Below are positions 45,124 through 54,149 of a DNA stretch of 64,000 nucleotides, one piece after another (position 1 is the stretch's first letter; every line of letters starts with the position of its first letter). The notes beneath the pieces are model-generated. The model was not told the DNA's origin. It saw nothing but the letters and a program-made list of their open reading frames with translations, and did no database searches. This stretch comes from an uncultured Lachnospiraceae bacterium (GTDB taxonomy: Bacteria; Bacillota; Clostridia; Lachnospirales; Lachnospiraceae): assembly GCA_902786205.1 (NCBI GenBank), contig CADABQ010000006.1, positions 62,001-126,000 of the forward strand. Direction: 5' to 3'. A program made the translations under genes and the position numbers.

Positions 45124-46713
45124 TTATTTTATTCTAAACTTAATTGTTTTAGAAAGTGTTGTATACTTATCTTTTACCTGTACCTTAATCTGATAGGTTC
45201 CTTTTTTCTTTGGCTTCCATGTAAATGACTTTCCACTCTTATAAGAAGTCTTCACTACTGCCTTCTTTGCTAAAAGGATTGTATATTTGTATTTTACTGC
45301 ACCTGATGCATTTTTTGTCTTAACCGCAAATTTAATCTTCGCATTTTTCTTTTGTGGAGATTTTTTGCTTACTTTTAAAGTTGCAGTTAATCCATTTACT
45401 TTTACAACAGCAATCTTCTTAACCTTAGAATCATTGTCTGCATCCTGTACTTTTGCATATAATGTATATGTTCCGCCAACCGTTGGAACCCAATTACATT
45501 TATTTATTGCGTTTAGTTTTTTAATGGTTACATTTTTACTACTTCCAGCTTTTTTGTAATAGAACACATAGCTGTAAGGCGATGTTCCACCTGCTGCATT
45601 TGCAGTGATAGTAACCTTCGTTCCAGCTTTTACAGCAGTCTTATTCACACTTCCCTTTAAAGATAAATCCTGATTTGTAACATAAGGTGTTTGTGTTGGT
45701 TCCACTGTTACTTTTGGAGTGTTAGTTGGTTTTACTGTGTTGGTTGGTGTTGGTGTTGCTGTCTGCACTGGTGTTTTCGTAGGTGCAACAGTTGTTCCTG
45801 GTGTTGTTGACTCTGGTGCTTTTGTCTCGTCAGGAGTCTTTGTTGGTTCCGCCGTCTTTTCAATATCTGTTACATCTGGTGTTGGGGTTGCCGTCTCCTC
45901 TGGTTTTGTATCATCAGAACCATTTTTATCCGCAGTATAAGTAACCATCTCATGTACAGTTGTGTTATCTTCATCATGTGCCTGTGCAAAAATATTTACT
46001 TCGTAAGTTTTACCATCTTCTGGAGTAAATTCAAACTTGCTGTTTTTTTCTGCACTTGCATAATAACTGTCACCTACTTTTTTTCCATCGCAAGTAACAT
46101 AAAACTTAATATAAACTTTTCCATCTCCGATTTTAGATGTAGCACCTACCGTAATTGTCTGTTTTTCTCCAGCCTTTAATACTGTTTTATCAGCAGGTGT
46201 AATTTTATCAATTACAATATCCTTTGCTACTGGTGTTTCTGTTGGCTTTGGTGTATCGGTTGGTGTTGGATCTCCACTTTGCGTTGGTTCCGGAGTTTTG
46301 CTTCCACCATTTGGATTGGTTTCTGAAAATTTTCCATCTGCATACCAATATTCTCCAGCCTTCTTATCTGTGACATCATCTGTCAATTTATTTCCACTTG
46401 CATCACAAATAATAAAACCAGTACAATCTGCATCAATTTCCTTATAACACCAACCGTCTCCCATAGTTGCATCTGCATCCATAGCCGCTCCCGGCCATGC
46501 ACCAAATAATGGTCCGGTACCACTCCATGCATAAATCTTTAATCCAGTACCCTTTGCATGAAGTACAATTTTTCCTTCCACATTGTTCTGTGCTACCTCT
46601 TGCACATACTCAACAGACTGTGCCTTTAATGCTGGCATACCTGAACATACACTTGTGGTAGCAAGCATAATAGCCAATGCACTACCCAATATTTTTTTAC
46701 TGTTTTTTCTCAA
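45124..46713 (-). CDS. Secreted CBM26-type starch-binding protein
   Basis: 529 residues without a catalytic domain. A signal peptide (about 1-31) is followed by a starch-binding module of the CBM26 type (about 48-130; IYAWSGTG, GAWPGAAM, IICDASGN, YWYADG). Then come a Thr/Pro linker, a beta-sandwich (about 165-265), a second long Thr/Pro linker and two terminal Lys-rich modules like those of the pullulanases. It probably holds starch near the cell or the enzymes. It lies 31 bases before the hairpin that closes its unit. Confidence 0.8.
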   Translation of the reverse strand: MRKNSKKILGSALAIMLATTSVCSGMPALKAQSVEYVQEVAQNNVEGKIVLHAKGTGLKIYAWSGTGPLFGAWPGAAMDADATMGDGWCYKEIDADCTGFIICDASGNKLTDDVTDKKAGEYWYADGKFSETNPNGGSKTPEPTQSGDPTPTDTPKPTETPVAKDIVIDKITPADKTVLKAGEKQTITVGATSKIGDGKVYIKFYVTCDGKKVGDSYYASAEKNSKFEFTPEDGKTYEVNIFAQAHDEDNTTVHEMVTYTADKNGSDDTKPEETATPTPDVTDIEKTAEPTKTPDETKAPESTTPGTTVAPTKTPVQTATPTPTNTVKPTNTPKVTVEPTQTPYVTNQDLSLKGSVNKTAVKAGTKVTITANAAGGTSPYSYVFYYKKAGSSKNVTIKKLNAINKCNWVPTVGGTYTLYAKVQDADNDSKVKKIAVVKVNGLTATLKVSKKSPQKKNAKIKFAVKTKNASGAVKYKYTILLAKKAVVKTSYKSGKSFTWKPKKKGTYQIKVQVKDKYTTLSKTIKFRIK

Positions 46714-46792
46714 CTTTCTTTTCTCCCTTATAATAATTTATTTTCAATGCTTTTTATCGCATATCCTTTCCAACCTGCTCCATTACTCCATA

Positions 46793-47461
46793 TTATCTTA
46801 CCTGAAAACGTAGCGTCTTACTTGTACTTGTTTTGCTATCCTTGACAGATATGGTAGCCTTGTATGTACCTTTCTTTTTCAGCTTATAACTAGCAGTCAT
46901 CTTTGTAGAATACCCTTTTACCAATACTTTTTTCCCTCCCGGAATCGTAAGAAGCACCTTTGAACTTACCTTACCCGTTGCCGGAGTAGCTTTAATGGAA
47001 AATTTTACTGTATCTTTTTTCTTAAAACTAGTCTTATTTAATTTTACATAGTTTAATAAAACTTTCGAACGCTCTGCCTGACACTCTACTGTATCCGTCA
47101 CAACATCATAGCCATCCGTAACACGCACCATAAAGTTGTATGTTCCCACTTCAGATAAAGTATACTCTATAGTATCTTTTACAGTTTCTTCTGCAATTGT
47201 TTCAACCTTTCCGCTTGGCAACAAGACACGATACGAATAACTATATTCACCCGCACCACCTTGACATTGTGCTGTCAACGTAATCCTAGTACCTTGTACC
47301 TTTTTTTCTGATCCTTCAATACTGATATTTTTAAGCATTAAATCATTTGTTGCCGCTGCCACTGTATTAGTGGCTAACATTCCTACTGGCAATGTAGTAT
47401 TCCAAACTGCTACCCCTAACATTGTCCACGCAATTGCTCTGCATAACTTTCCCTTATACAA
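46793..47461 (-). CDS. Small exported protein made of two tail modules
   Basis: 222 residues: a signal peptide (to about AAATND) and two beta-sandwich modules, the second ending KKKGTYKATISVKDSK, the same pattern as the C-termini of the next three genes. It is thus a tail-module pair with no enzyme or binding domain attached. The start is TTG at 47461, seven bases after AAAGGAGG; longer upstream frames lack a site. The role is unknown. It could be a free partner or competitor for whatever the tail modules bind. Confidence 0.75.
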   Translation of the reverse strand: MYKGKLCRAIAWTMLGVAVWNTTLPVGMLATNTVAAATNDLMLKNISIEGSEKKVQGTRITLTAQCQGGAGEYSYSYRVLLPSGKVETIAEETVKDTIEYTLSEVGTYNFMVRVTDGYDVVTDTVECQAERSKVLLNYVKLNKTSFKKKDTVKFSIKATPATGKVSSKVLLTIPGGKKVLVKGYSTKMTASYKLKKKGTYKATISVKDSKTSTSKTLRFQVR

Positions 47462-47495
47462 TTTTCTACCTCCTTTACCTTCCACTCTAAAGTCT

Positions 47496-47524
47496 ATTTT
47501 ATAATATTTTTGTAACAAAATCAA
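47496..47524 (-). promoter_or_regulatory. Sigma-A promoter of the starch locus first gene
   Basis: Minus-strand TTGATT (47519-47524), a 17-base spacer and TAAAAT (47496-47501), about 35 bases ahead of the TTG start. It may also serve the starch-binding protein gene 79 bases further on. Confidence 0.65.
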
Positions 47525-47592
47525 TATTTTTTTAATAACTCTCTGTCGATTTTTACAATTCCCACAACTTATCCAGAACACTTTTAGCCGTA

Positions 47593-47617
47593 TTGCACAA
47601 TACTATTGTCCGTGCAA
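47593..47617 (-). terminator. Hairpin downstream of degV
   Basis: TTGCAC/GTGCAA arms with inner ACAATA/TATTGT pairing, 25 bases after the degV stop. The T tract is poor, so terminator function is uncertain. Confidence 0.4.
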
Positions 47618-47641
47618 CAATCTGCAACATGCTCTTGGTAT

Positions 47642-48502
47642 TTACTCTGCCTTTTTTGCTATAGCTATGGCTACCGAACCTGGTCCGATATGACAGGATA
47701 CGCTAAGTGATAACGGATTGATTCGTACCTGCATTTGTGGATACCGTTTCTCGATTTCTTTTTTTAATTCTTCTGCTCCTTGTTCATTATTGGTATGCGC
47801 AACGTCAATATATAGCGTATCTAATCTATTTTCAAAACGTCCTGTCACATCTTTTTCCATTGCATCCAACATAATGTTCATTCCCTGCTTAACTGTTCTG
47901 GCTTTGGCAAAAGTGTCTAACTTTTCCCCCTGTATCTGCAAAATTGGTTTAATTCGAAGAAGTGTTCCAAGCGCTGCCACCGCAGGTGTGAATCTTCCAC
48001 CTTTGCGTAAATATTTTAAAGTATCCACCATAATATAAATACTAGCCTGCAATTTACTCTCCATAATTTTTTCGCAAATCTCACTGCTACTTCTTCCTTT
48101 TTCTGCCATAGCATATGCGTCTTCCGCAGCACGTCTTTGTGTAACTGAAATACGTTGATTGTCTATTACTTTGACACGACCATCATACTCTTCTGCCAGC
48201 ATCATAGCAGTAGAACAACTTCCACTTAATCCGCTTGACATCGGAATATAAATGATTTCATCATATGTTTCCAAAACTTGATCCCATTGTTTTGTTAAAT
48301 TTTCTATAGAAGGTTGTGACGTAGAAACCGTTGCATTTTGTGCAAGCTTCTCATAAAACTCATTCTGTTTCAAAGTAATATCTTCATAATATTCTTCCCC
48401 ATCAATTAAAAAAGGCATAGGAACCACAAAAATCCCCTGTTCTTTTCCTTCTTCCTGTGTTATGCCACTATTACTATCTGTCATAATTGCAATTTTACCC
48501 AT
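47642..48502 (-). CDS. DegV family fatty-acid-binding protein
   Basis: 286 residues with the DegV fold: opening pattern KIAIMTDSNSGIT, conserved TSQPS loop and SSGLSGSC, then the lipid-binding C-terminal part. Studied members bind fatty acids and present them to FakA-type kinases (FakB role); no fakA is in the window. It lies downstream of htrA, separated by a terminator. Confidence 0.88.
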   Translation of the reverse strand: MGKIAIMTDSNSGITQEEGKEQGIFVVPMPFLIDGEEYYEDITLKQNEFYEKLAQNATVSTSQPSIENLTKQWDQVLETYDEIIYIPMSSGLSGSCSTAMMLAEEYDGRVKVIDNQRISVTQRRAAEDAYAMAEKGRSSSEICEKIMESKLQASIYIMVDTLKYLRKGGRFTPAVAALGTLLRIKPILQIQGEKLDTFAKARTVKQGMNIMLDAMEKDVTGRFENRLDTLYIDVAHTNNEQGAEELKKEIEKRYPQMQVRINPLSLSVSCHIGPGSVAIAIAKKAE

Positions 48503-48585
48503 AACAATTCTCCTACTTTTTATTTTTATATCCCTTTTTTGTTACTATTTAATATAGTTTTTAAAACTATTATCTATAAAACAAC

Positions 48586-48625
48586 AAAAGAAGTTCGCAA
48601 CTTTCCTCTGTTGCAAACTTCTTTT
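48586..48625 (-). terminator. Terminator after htrA
   Basis: AAAAGAAGTT-GCAAC (48586-48601) pairs with GTTGC-AACTTCTTTT (48610-48625), loop of eight bases and T-rich flanks. Confidence 0.75.
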
Positions 48626-48682
48626 TCATTTTATATGATAGTCCAAGATCTGTCAAGCAATCTTATCCTGCTCAAAACCTTT

Positions 48683-49960
48683 CTATTTTTGCTGTTTCTG
48701 ATTCTTTTGCGTGTTTTCCTGTTCAGATTTTGAAGCATTCTTTCCTTTGCTTCCCAGTGTAACGGTACATTTTTGTTTTTCATATTCACCATTTTTTATT
48801 TTCTTTACTGTAATACTAACTTCTGTTCCTGCTTTTGTATAGGTAAGCACTTCCTGTAACTCTTCTAATGTTTTTACCTCACGTCCATTGATTTCTGTAA
48901 TAATATCACCTGTAACAATATTGCCTTTTTCTGCTGGAGAACCTGCAGTTACTTCACTAACATAAATTCCCTCTGGCATATTATAGGTATTGCTTAACTG
49001 TTCGGTTATATCCAAACCTTTTATTCCAAGATATCCCTGTTCTGAAATACTTAATTGCTCTCTATTCATCAACTCATTAATAATTGGAACTGCATCAGAA
49101 ATCGGAATTGCATATCCCATTCCCTCAACATCATCCGATGCATATTTTACAGAATTAATACCAATTACCTCACCAGAAGCATTGATCAACGCACCACCAC
49201 TATTTCCCGGATTAATTGCCGCATCTGTTTGCAATAATGTCATTGTACTATCTTCCATCGAAACTTTTCTATCTTTGGCACTGATATACCCAACCGTAAC
49301 AGACTGTCCATAACCTAAAGCATTTCCAATCGCAATTGACATATCACCAACTTTAGTCTCACTAGAATCCCCTAATGTAGCAATTTTTATCTTCTTTTTT
49401 GTCTTATCTTTCAAATCTGTCTTCTTAACTGCAAGAACTGCTAAATCTGCATTGGAATCTGCTCCTTTTATTGTGGCTTCGGCTGTACTTTCATCAGAAA
49501 AAGTAACCTTTACTGTAGCATTATCTCCCTCTACCACATGATTATTCGTAACAATCAATAATTCATTTTCGTTTTCTCCTATGATGATACCAGAACCACT
49601 TCCCGACGAATCTTGTTTATAACTTTGTCCAAAATACTCAACTGTAGAAGAAACGGTAGTATCAATTGCCACAATAGAAGGCATAACATTTGATACAACA
49701 GAAGAAACGTCCTTTCCTGAAACACTACTTGTGGTCAAAGCACTCTGTTCAGCCTGCTTTTTTTCAATCTTTGCCTGCTTCTTTTCATCTTTTAATTGTT
49801 GTATATACTGTCCACCTTCAAAAACAGTTCCAGTTAACATACCAACAACCAATGCAGCTACAATCCATTTTGCCATTCTTTTTCCTTTTTTCTTTTTGGT
49901 AATCTCCTGCTCCTGTTCTTCTTGTTTAAAATCTTCCTTTTTTTGCATTTCATCCATCAT
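48683..49960 (-). CDS. htrA: Membrane-anchored HtrA/DegP serine protease
   Basis: Envelope quality-control protease. The 425 residues comprise an acidic/basic cytoplasmic start, one membrane segment (about 30-47), a Lys/Gln coiled-coil, a trypsin-like domain with triad His141 (NNHVVEGD), Asp172 (NADLAVL) and Ser254 (GNSGGAL), one PDZ domain (about 320-400) and a charged Gln/Lys tail. The ATG at 49960 follows AGAGGA at six bases. The gap to pheA (49961-50144) has TATAAT-like sequence but no clean promoter. Confidence 0.93.
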   Translation of the reverse strand: MMDEMQKKEDFKQEEQEQEITKKKKGKRMAKWIVAALVVGMLTGTVFEGGQYIQQLKDEKKQAKIEKKQAEQSALTTSSVSGKDVSSVVSNVMPSIVAIDTTVSSTVEYFGQSYKQDSSGSGSGIIIGENENELLIVTNNHVVEGDNATVKVTFSDESTAEATIKGADSNADLAVLAVKKTDLKDKTKKKIKIATLGDSSETKVGDMSIAIGNALGYGQSVTVGYISAKDRKVSMEDSTMTLLQTDAAINPGNSGGALINASGEVIGINSVKYASDDVEGMGYAIPISDAVPIINELMNREQLSISEQGYLGIKGLDITEQLSNTYNMPEGIYVSEVTAGSPAEKGNIVTGDIITEINGREVKTLEELQEVLTYTKAGTEVSITVKKIKNGEYEKQKCTVTLGSKGKNASKSEQENTQKNQKQQK

Positions 49961-50144
49961 AATTATTCCTCTTTTCTCTATACATATACTCATCACTTAC
50001 AAATTATAGTTTGAAGCGGAAACATTTATTTGCTTGACCCTGTCAACTGCTTCCCTCAACTTTTATATATAGTGTACAGAAAAAGTGTGTGTAAATTGTG
50101 AAAGAGGTATGATGCAATTGTGTAACTTGTAACCTAACATTTTT

Positions 50145-51269
50145 TTAAAAACATCCCAATAAATAAAATGTCTCCGCCTCTTGCTTTACACCTCGTAAAG
50201 CATTTTGAATCGCAGCATCCTCTAAATTTCCTTCAAATTCCAAAAAGAATAAATACTCCCACTTTCTATCCTTGATTGGTCTAGATTCCAACTGTGTTAA
50301 ATTGATATGATTGTACATAAAGTTAGATAGCATCTTATAAAGAGAACCTGCCTCATGCTTAATCGAAAAACAAATGCTCACTTTTTTCCCTTTTTTTTGA
50401 TATCTTTTTTCTTGGGTAATTACAATAAAACGAGTCGTATTATTACTTTCCCCATTTATATTCTCTCTTAATACTTCTAATCCATAATAGGAAGCTGCAC
50501 GAGTGCTTCCAATCGCAGCAAGTGTAGCATTTTTTTCCTTCGCTACTTTTTTTACGCTTCCAGATGTACTATCATATGCTTCTGCTTTCATATTTGGATA
50601 CTGTGCTAAAAAATCTCTGCATTGAAGTAATCCCTGTGGATGAGAATATACTTTTTGGATCTCCTCCAGAACAGTGCCTGGCATTCCAATTAATGCCTGA
50701 TCAACTTTTACTTCTAACTCTCCAATAATGCATGTATTACTTTTTCCAAGTAAATCGTATATATCGCTAATACTTCCAGTAGAAGAATTTTCAATCGGTA
50801 ACACAGCATATTCTGTCTCTCCTCGATTTAAAGCTTCCATAACACCTGCGAATGTATTTTTATAACTTGCCACAGCATCCTCACCAAAAAATCGAGCCAT
50901 CGCTTCTTCTGTATAACTTCCCGGTTCGCCAAAACATGCAACTTTCTTTTTTCCCAAAGGAAGTGCTTCAATTCCTTTTAACCCCTCGCATTCAATTGCA
51001 TCTTCTTTTACAAGTGTATACTGTTTTCTTCTACTAATGGACATAATTTGAGAAAACAACTCACGAATTGCTTCCTGATTGAAAGTATCTGTTGTTTTTC
51101 CTGCTAAAGTATCCAGTTTAGCATCTTCTCTTTCTTTATCATATACTTTTTTTCCATGTTCTATTTTAAATTCTGCAACCTGATAGGTTCGTTCCATTCT
51201 TTCCTCAAATAATTTTGTGATTTGATTATCAATCTTATCTATTTCTTCTCGTATTACTTCTAAATCCAT
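50145..51269 (-). CDS. pheA: Chorismate mutase / prephenate dehydratase
   Basis: Bifunctional enzyme of phenylalanine synthesis. The N-terminal AroQ chorismate mutase (about 1-85; REEIDKIDNQITKLFEERM) is followed by the prephenate dehydratase domain (from KVACFGEPGSYTEEA, with LPIENSSTGSI), then an ACT regulatory domain with ESRPIKDRKWEY. The ACT domain predicts feedback control by phenylalanine. It stands alone between htrA and a divergent gene. Confidence 0.95.
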   Translation of the reverse strand: MDLEVIREEIDKIDNQITKLFEERMERTYQVAEFKIEHGKKVYDKEREDAKLDTLAGKTTDTFNQEAIRELFSQIMSISRRKQYTLVKEDAIECEGLKGIEALPLGKKKVACFGEPGSYTEEAMARFFGEDAVASYKNTFAGVMEALNRGETEYAVLPIENSSTGSISDIYDLLGKSNTCIIGELEVKVDQALIGMPGTVLEEIQKVYSHPQGLLQCRDFLAQYPNMKAEAYDSTSGSVKKVAKEKNATLAAIGSTRAASYYGLEVLRENINGESNNTTRFIVITQEKRYQKKGKKVSICFSIKHEAGSLYKMLSNFMYNHINLTQLESRPIKDRKWEYLFFLEFEGNLEDAAIQNALRGVKQEAETFYLLGCF

Positions 51270-51472
51270 TTTCTATACTGTGAAACGATAAACGTTTCTT
51301 CTCCTTTCTTACCGAATGCTTTTTACTCTCAAAATGTATCATACCATACTTTACCTATTTCTCTCAAGTCAAATTAAAGTTTGAGGAATGTGCCTATGTT
51401 ATTTATTTTTTCCATCCCCCCTGTAAGTACTAATCACCTCGTAAAGAGCCTTTGAAAAATGTTACTCAATCC

Positions 51473-51501
51473 TTGCATTCCCTTACATTGCCCTATATAA
51501 T
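51473..51501 (+). promoter_or_regulatory. Sigma-A promoter of the plus-strand exported protein gene
   Basis: TTGCAT (51473-51478), a 17-base spacer and perfect TATAAT (51496-51501), about 80 bases before the start. The -35 and spacer length equal those of the mraY promoter. The rest of 51270-51581 holds no other clear feature. Confidence 0.75.
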
Positions 51502-51581
51502 AGAATTAAGAAAAATTACAGTTTCCTTCTTGAACTTTGGAAACCCAACACACAATAGCATTAAGGATGAGGGGGGCTATT

Positions 51582-52601
51582 ATGTTAAAGAAAAAAATAC
51601 TACCATTTCTATTTATTTTCATTCTTATCATACTGGTTTGTTTTAGTTATGCTTCCAGACGAACCGTATATAATGATGTAAACGCACTTGGCAATTCCAG
51701 TGGAAATTTATTAAACGGCGGACTATTCTGCGAATATGATAAGCATATTTATTTTAGCAATCCATCAGACGAGGGAAGACTCTATGTCATGGATAGCGAC
51801 TTATCTAATCAAAAAAAGATTTCTTCCGATACTGTTTCCTTTCTTAATGTAGCAGGAAAATATATTATTTATGGAAGACACAATCAAAATCAAATAAAAA
51901 CGACAGAAAATGTTTTTGATGTAAGCGAAACTGGTCTTTATCGTACTACAAAAAACGGGAAAGATTTAAAAACATTGTTTGATTCTGTAGTTAATAACGT
52001 CATTTTATACGGAAATACGGTTTATTATCAACACAATTCCGACCACGGATTTGGTATTGGAAAAATTAACATTGATAAATCAAAAGAAGGCGAGTTAACC
52101 GCGGAACCCATCTATCCATATGCAATCCAAAAGGGCTTGCTCTATTATACTGGTGTTTCCGGCGATCATAACATCTATGTTATGGATTTAAAAACTGGAG
52201 AAAGCACTTTACTAAAAAAGGGAAACTTCGCCTATATTACTCTAGCCAGTGATTATTTATATTTTTTAGATTTAGCAAATAATCACGCATTAACAAGGAT
52301 GAAAACAGACGGTTCTGATACATTTGTATTAGTAACGGAACCTACAAGCACTTATAATATTACGCCTGACGGGTTATATTTATATTATCAGGTGGACCTT
52401 GGAAAAAATGGAGATGGAGATGCTATTTATCGTAGAAACTTAAACACGCAAGAAACAACTTTATTAAAAAAAGGTAGCTTTTCCAATATCCACACTACAA
52501 GCAAATATACTTTTTTCAAAAACGGAAAAAAAGATGCTTATTATGTAATTGAAAATACAGATACAAGTAATGTTACTGATTTTATACCAAAGTCCAAATA
52601 G
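51582..52601 (+). CDS. Exported propeller-like protein, DUF5050 type
   Basis: 339 residues with an N-terminal membrane anchor or signal (about 3-22) and six or so repeats of the pattern hydrophobic-Tyr-(Leu/Phe/Tyr)-x2-Asp/Gly, such as KHIYFSNP, GLYRTTKNGKDLKTLF, HNIYVMDLKTG and HALTRMKTDGSD. This is the DUF5050 pattern, expected to fold as a beta-propeller outside the cell. The ATG at 51582 follows GAGGGGGG. It has no known function. It is one of only two plus-strand genes here and has a strong promoter of its own. Confidence 0.8.
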   Translation: MLKKKILPFLFIFILIILVCFSYASRRTVYNDVNALGNSSGNLLNGGLFCEYDKHIYFSNPSDEGRLYVMDSDLSNQKKISSDTVSFLNVAGKYIIYGRHNQNQIKTTENVFDVSETGLYRTTKNGKDLKTLFDSVVNNVILYGNTVYYQHNSDHGFGIGKINIDKSKEGELTAEPIYPYAIQKGLLYYTGVSGDHNIYVMDLKTGESTLLKKGNFAYITLASDYLYFLDLANNHALTRMKTDGSDTFVLVTEPTSTYNITPDGLYLYYQVDLGKNGDGDAIYRRNLNTQETTLLKKGSFSNIHTTSKYTFFKNGKKDAYYVIENTDTSNVTDFIPKSK

Positions 52602-52612
52602 AAAAATATGGC

Positions 52613-52662
52613 TAAAAAAAGTGGAGCAAGTTCTCAATTATGAGGAACTGCTCCACTTTTTC
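52613..52662. terminator. Shared terminator of convergent genes, overlapping folC coding end
   Basis: GTGGAGC-AGTTC (from 52621) pairs with GAACT-GCTCCAC (to 52656) with A7 and T5 flanks. It serves both converging genes. The right arm lies inside the last codons of folC, so that gene's C-terminus also encodes its terminator arm. Confidence 0.8.
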
Positions 52663-54004
52663 TTTGTTCTAGATAATCATAAACCAAATGCAAAGAATAT
52701 AAGGAACCAAAGATTAAAACAGCATCATAATTCTGTTCTTCCTGTTGCGCTAACATTAGAGCATCATATACTGTATTTCGGCTCTCCACACAACTACAAT
52801 ATTGCAATGCAACATTTTTCAATTTTTCGGCAGACAGTGCCCTTGGGTTATCTGGCGTAACGGTAATAATTTTTTTTGCACAGGGCGCTAACAACTCCAT
52901 AATTTTCTCATATTCTTTATCTGCTAATATTCCTGTAATAAATAAGATTTTTTTATCTTTTAAATATAGAGAAATAGATTTCTTTAAACTTTTTGCTGCA
53001 TCTACATTGTGTGCACCATCAACAATGTAATAAGGATTCTGCCAAACTACCTGGAATCTGCCTTCCCATTTTGTATCTTTTAATCCTTTATAAATATGCT
53101 GCCTTTGCACATTATATCCTTTCCCTTGTAACTGTTTTATCACTTCTATGGCAACAGCAACATTTTTTGTCTGGTTATCCCCTAATAATGAGGTTTCCAA
53201 CCCCGTATATTCTCCATACGTAAATGTAATTCCATGTAAGGTATGTTTCTCTGACATAATTTTATTAAAATCAGCAGATGTAATTGCATTTGCTTGTGTT
53301 TGTGCCATTTCTTTTAAAATAGGTGTTATTACATCTACCTTATCCTCCGCTTTTGCCATCCAATCGTAATCATAGGTAACTACAGTACCATTTGGTTTCA
53401 GAATTCCCGCTTTTTCTTTTGTAATTTCTTCTAATGTGTTTCCCAAAATATTCATATGATCCATACTAATTGATGCAAAAACTGTACATTCACTGGAAGA
53501 TATAATATTTGTTGCATCTCGTTTTCCACCCATTCCTACTTCCAATAAAACAAAATCACACTTCTTTTCCAAGAAATAGCAAAAACTAATGGCGGTTTCT
53601 AATTCAAAGGTTGAAGGCAAAATTGCATTTTTTTCTGCCATACACTTGTAAACTTGTCTATTTTTTTCTACCAAACGGACATAATCTGTTTCTGAAATAT
53701 ACTCTACCTGAGGTATTCCATTTTTATATTCCAATGTTTGAATACATTCCCTGTATTCACGAACACTAGGTGATATATATCTCCCTACCCTATATCCCGC
53801 TGCTGCCAATATATAAGCAATATAGGAACAAATTGATCCCTTTCCGTTCGTTCCTCCAACATGAATCATTCGAAGCTGATCCTGCGGATTCTCTAACGCC
53901 TTCATAAGTTCTCTTATACCATCCAATCCCATTTGCCCCGCTGATTCATTTGCCTGTTCTACCCACTTTTTCGCTTGCTCAAAATTCATAGTCGCCTCTT
54001 CCAT
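52634..54004 (-). CDS. folC: Folylpolyglutamate / dihydrofolate synthase
   Basis: ATP-dependent ligase adding glutamate to folates. The 456-residue protein has P-loop VGGTNGKGSICSYIA, VGMGGKRDATN and the C-terminal YIVDGAHNVDAAK pattern. The start at 54004 follows AAAGGTGG; an ATG at 53989 with GAAGAGG is nearly as good. A longer frame runs to 54172 but overlaps glyS. The last codons form one arm of the terminator. Confidence 0.93.
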   Translation of the reverse strand: MEEATMNFEQAKKWVEQANESAGQMGLDGIRELMKALENPQDQLRMIHVGGTNGKGSICSYIAYILAAAGYRVGRYISPSVREYRECIQTLEYKNGIPQVEYISETDYVRLVEKNRQVYKCMAEKNAILPSTFELETAISFCYFLEKKCDFVLLEVGMGGKRDATNIISSSECTVFASISMDHMNILGNTLEEITKEKAGILKPNGTVVTYDYDWMAKAEDKVDVITPILKEMAQTQANAITSADFNKIMSEKHTLHGITFTYGEYTGLETSLLGDNQTKNVAVAIEVIKQLQGKGYNVQRQHIYKGLKDTKWEGRFQVVWQNPYYIVDGAHNVDAAKSLKKSISLYLKDKKILFITGILADKEYEKIMELLAPCAKKIITVTPDNPRALSAEKLKNVALQYCSCVESRNTVYDALMLAQQEEQNYDAVLIFGSLYSLHLVYDYLEQRKSGAVPHN

Positions 54005-54149
54005 ATAACCACCTTTCTCTACCTTATTTTCCATGTGTTGAAAATTTCTCTCTTTCCCTTTAGAACAAAAAGAAAGCTGTTGTATGAAACACACAACAGC
54101 CTCTGTTTTATTCAGCGATCTATTTACGCAGAAGTTGTCTATTTTACCT

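Noticed and set aside
45719..45940. Low-complexity Val/Gly frame on the plus strand
   Set aside because: Antisense of the Thr/Pro linker of the starch-binding protein.
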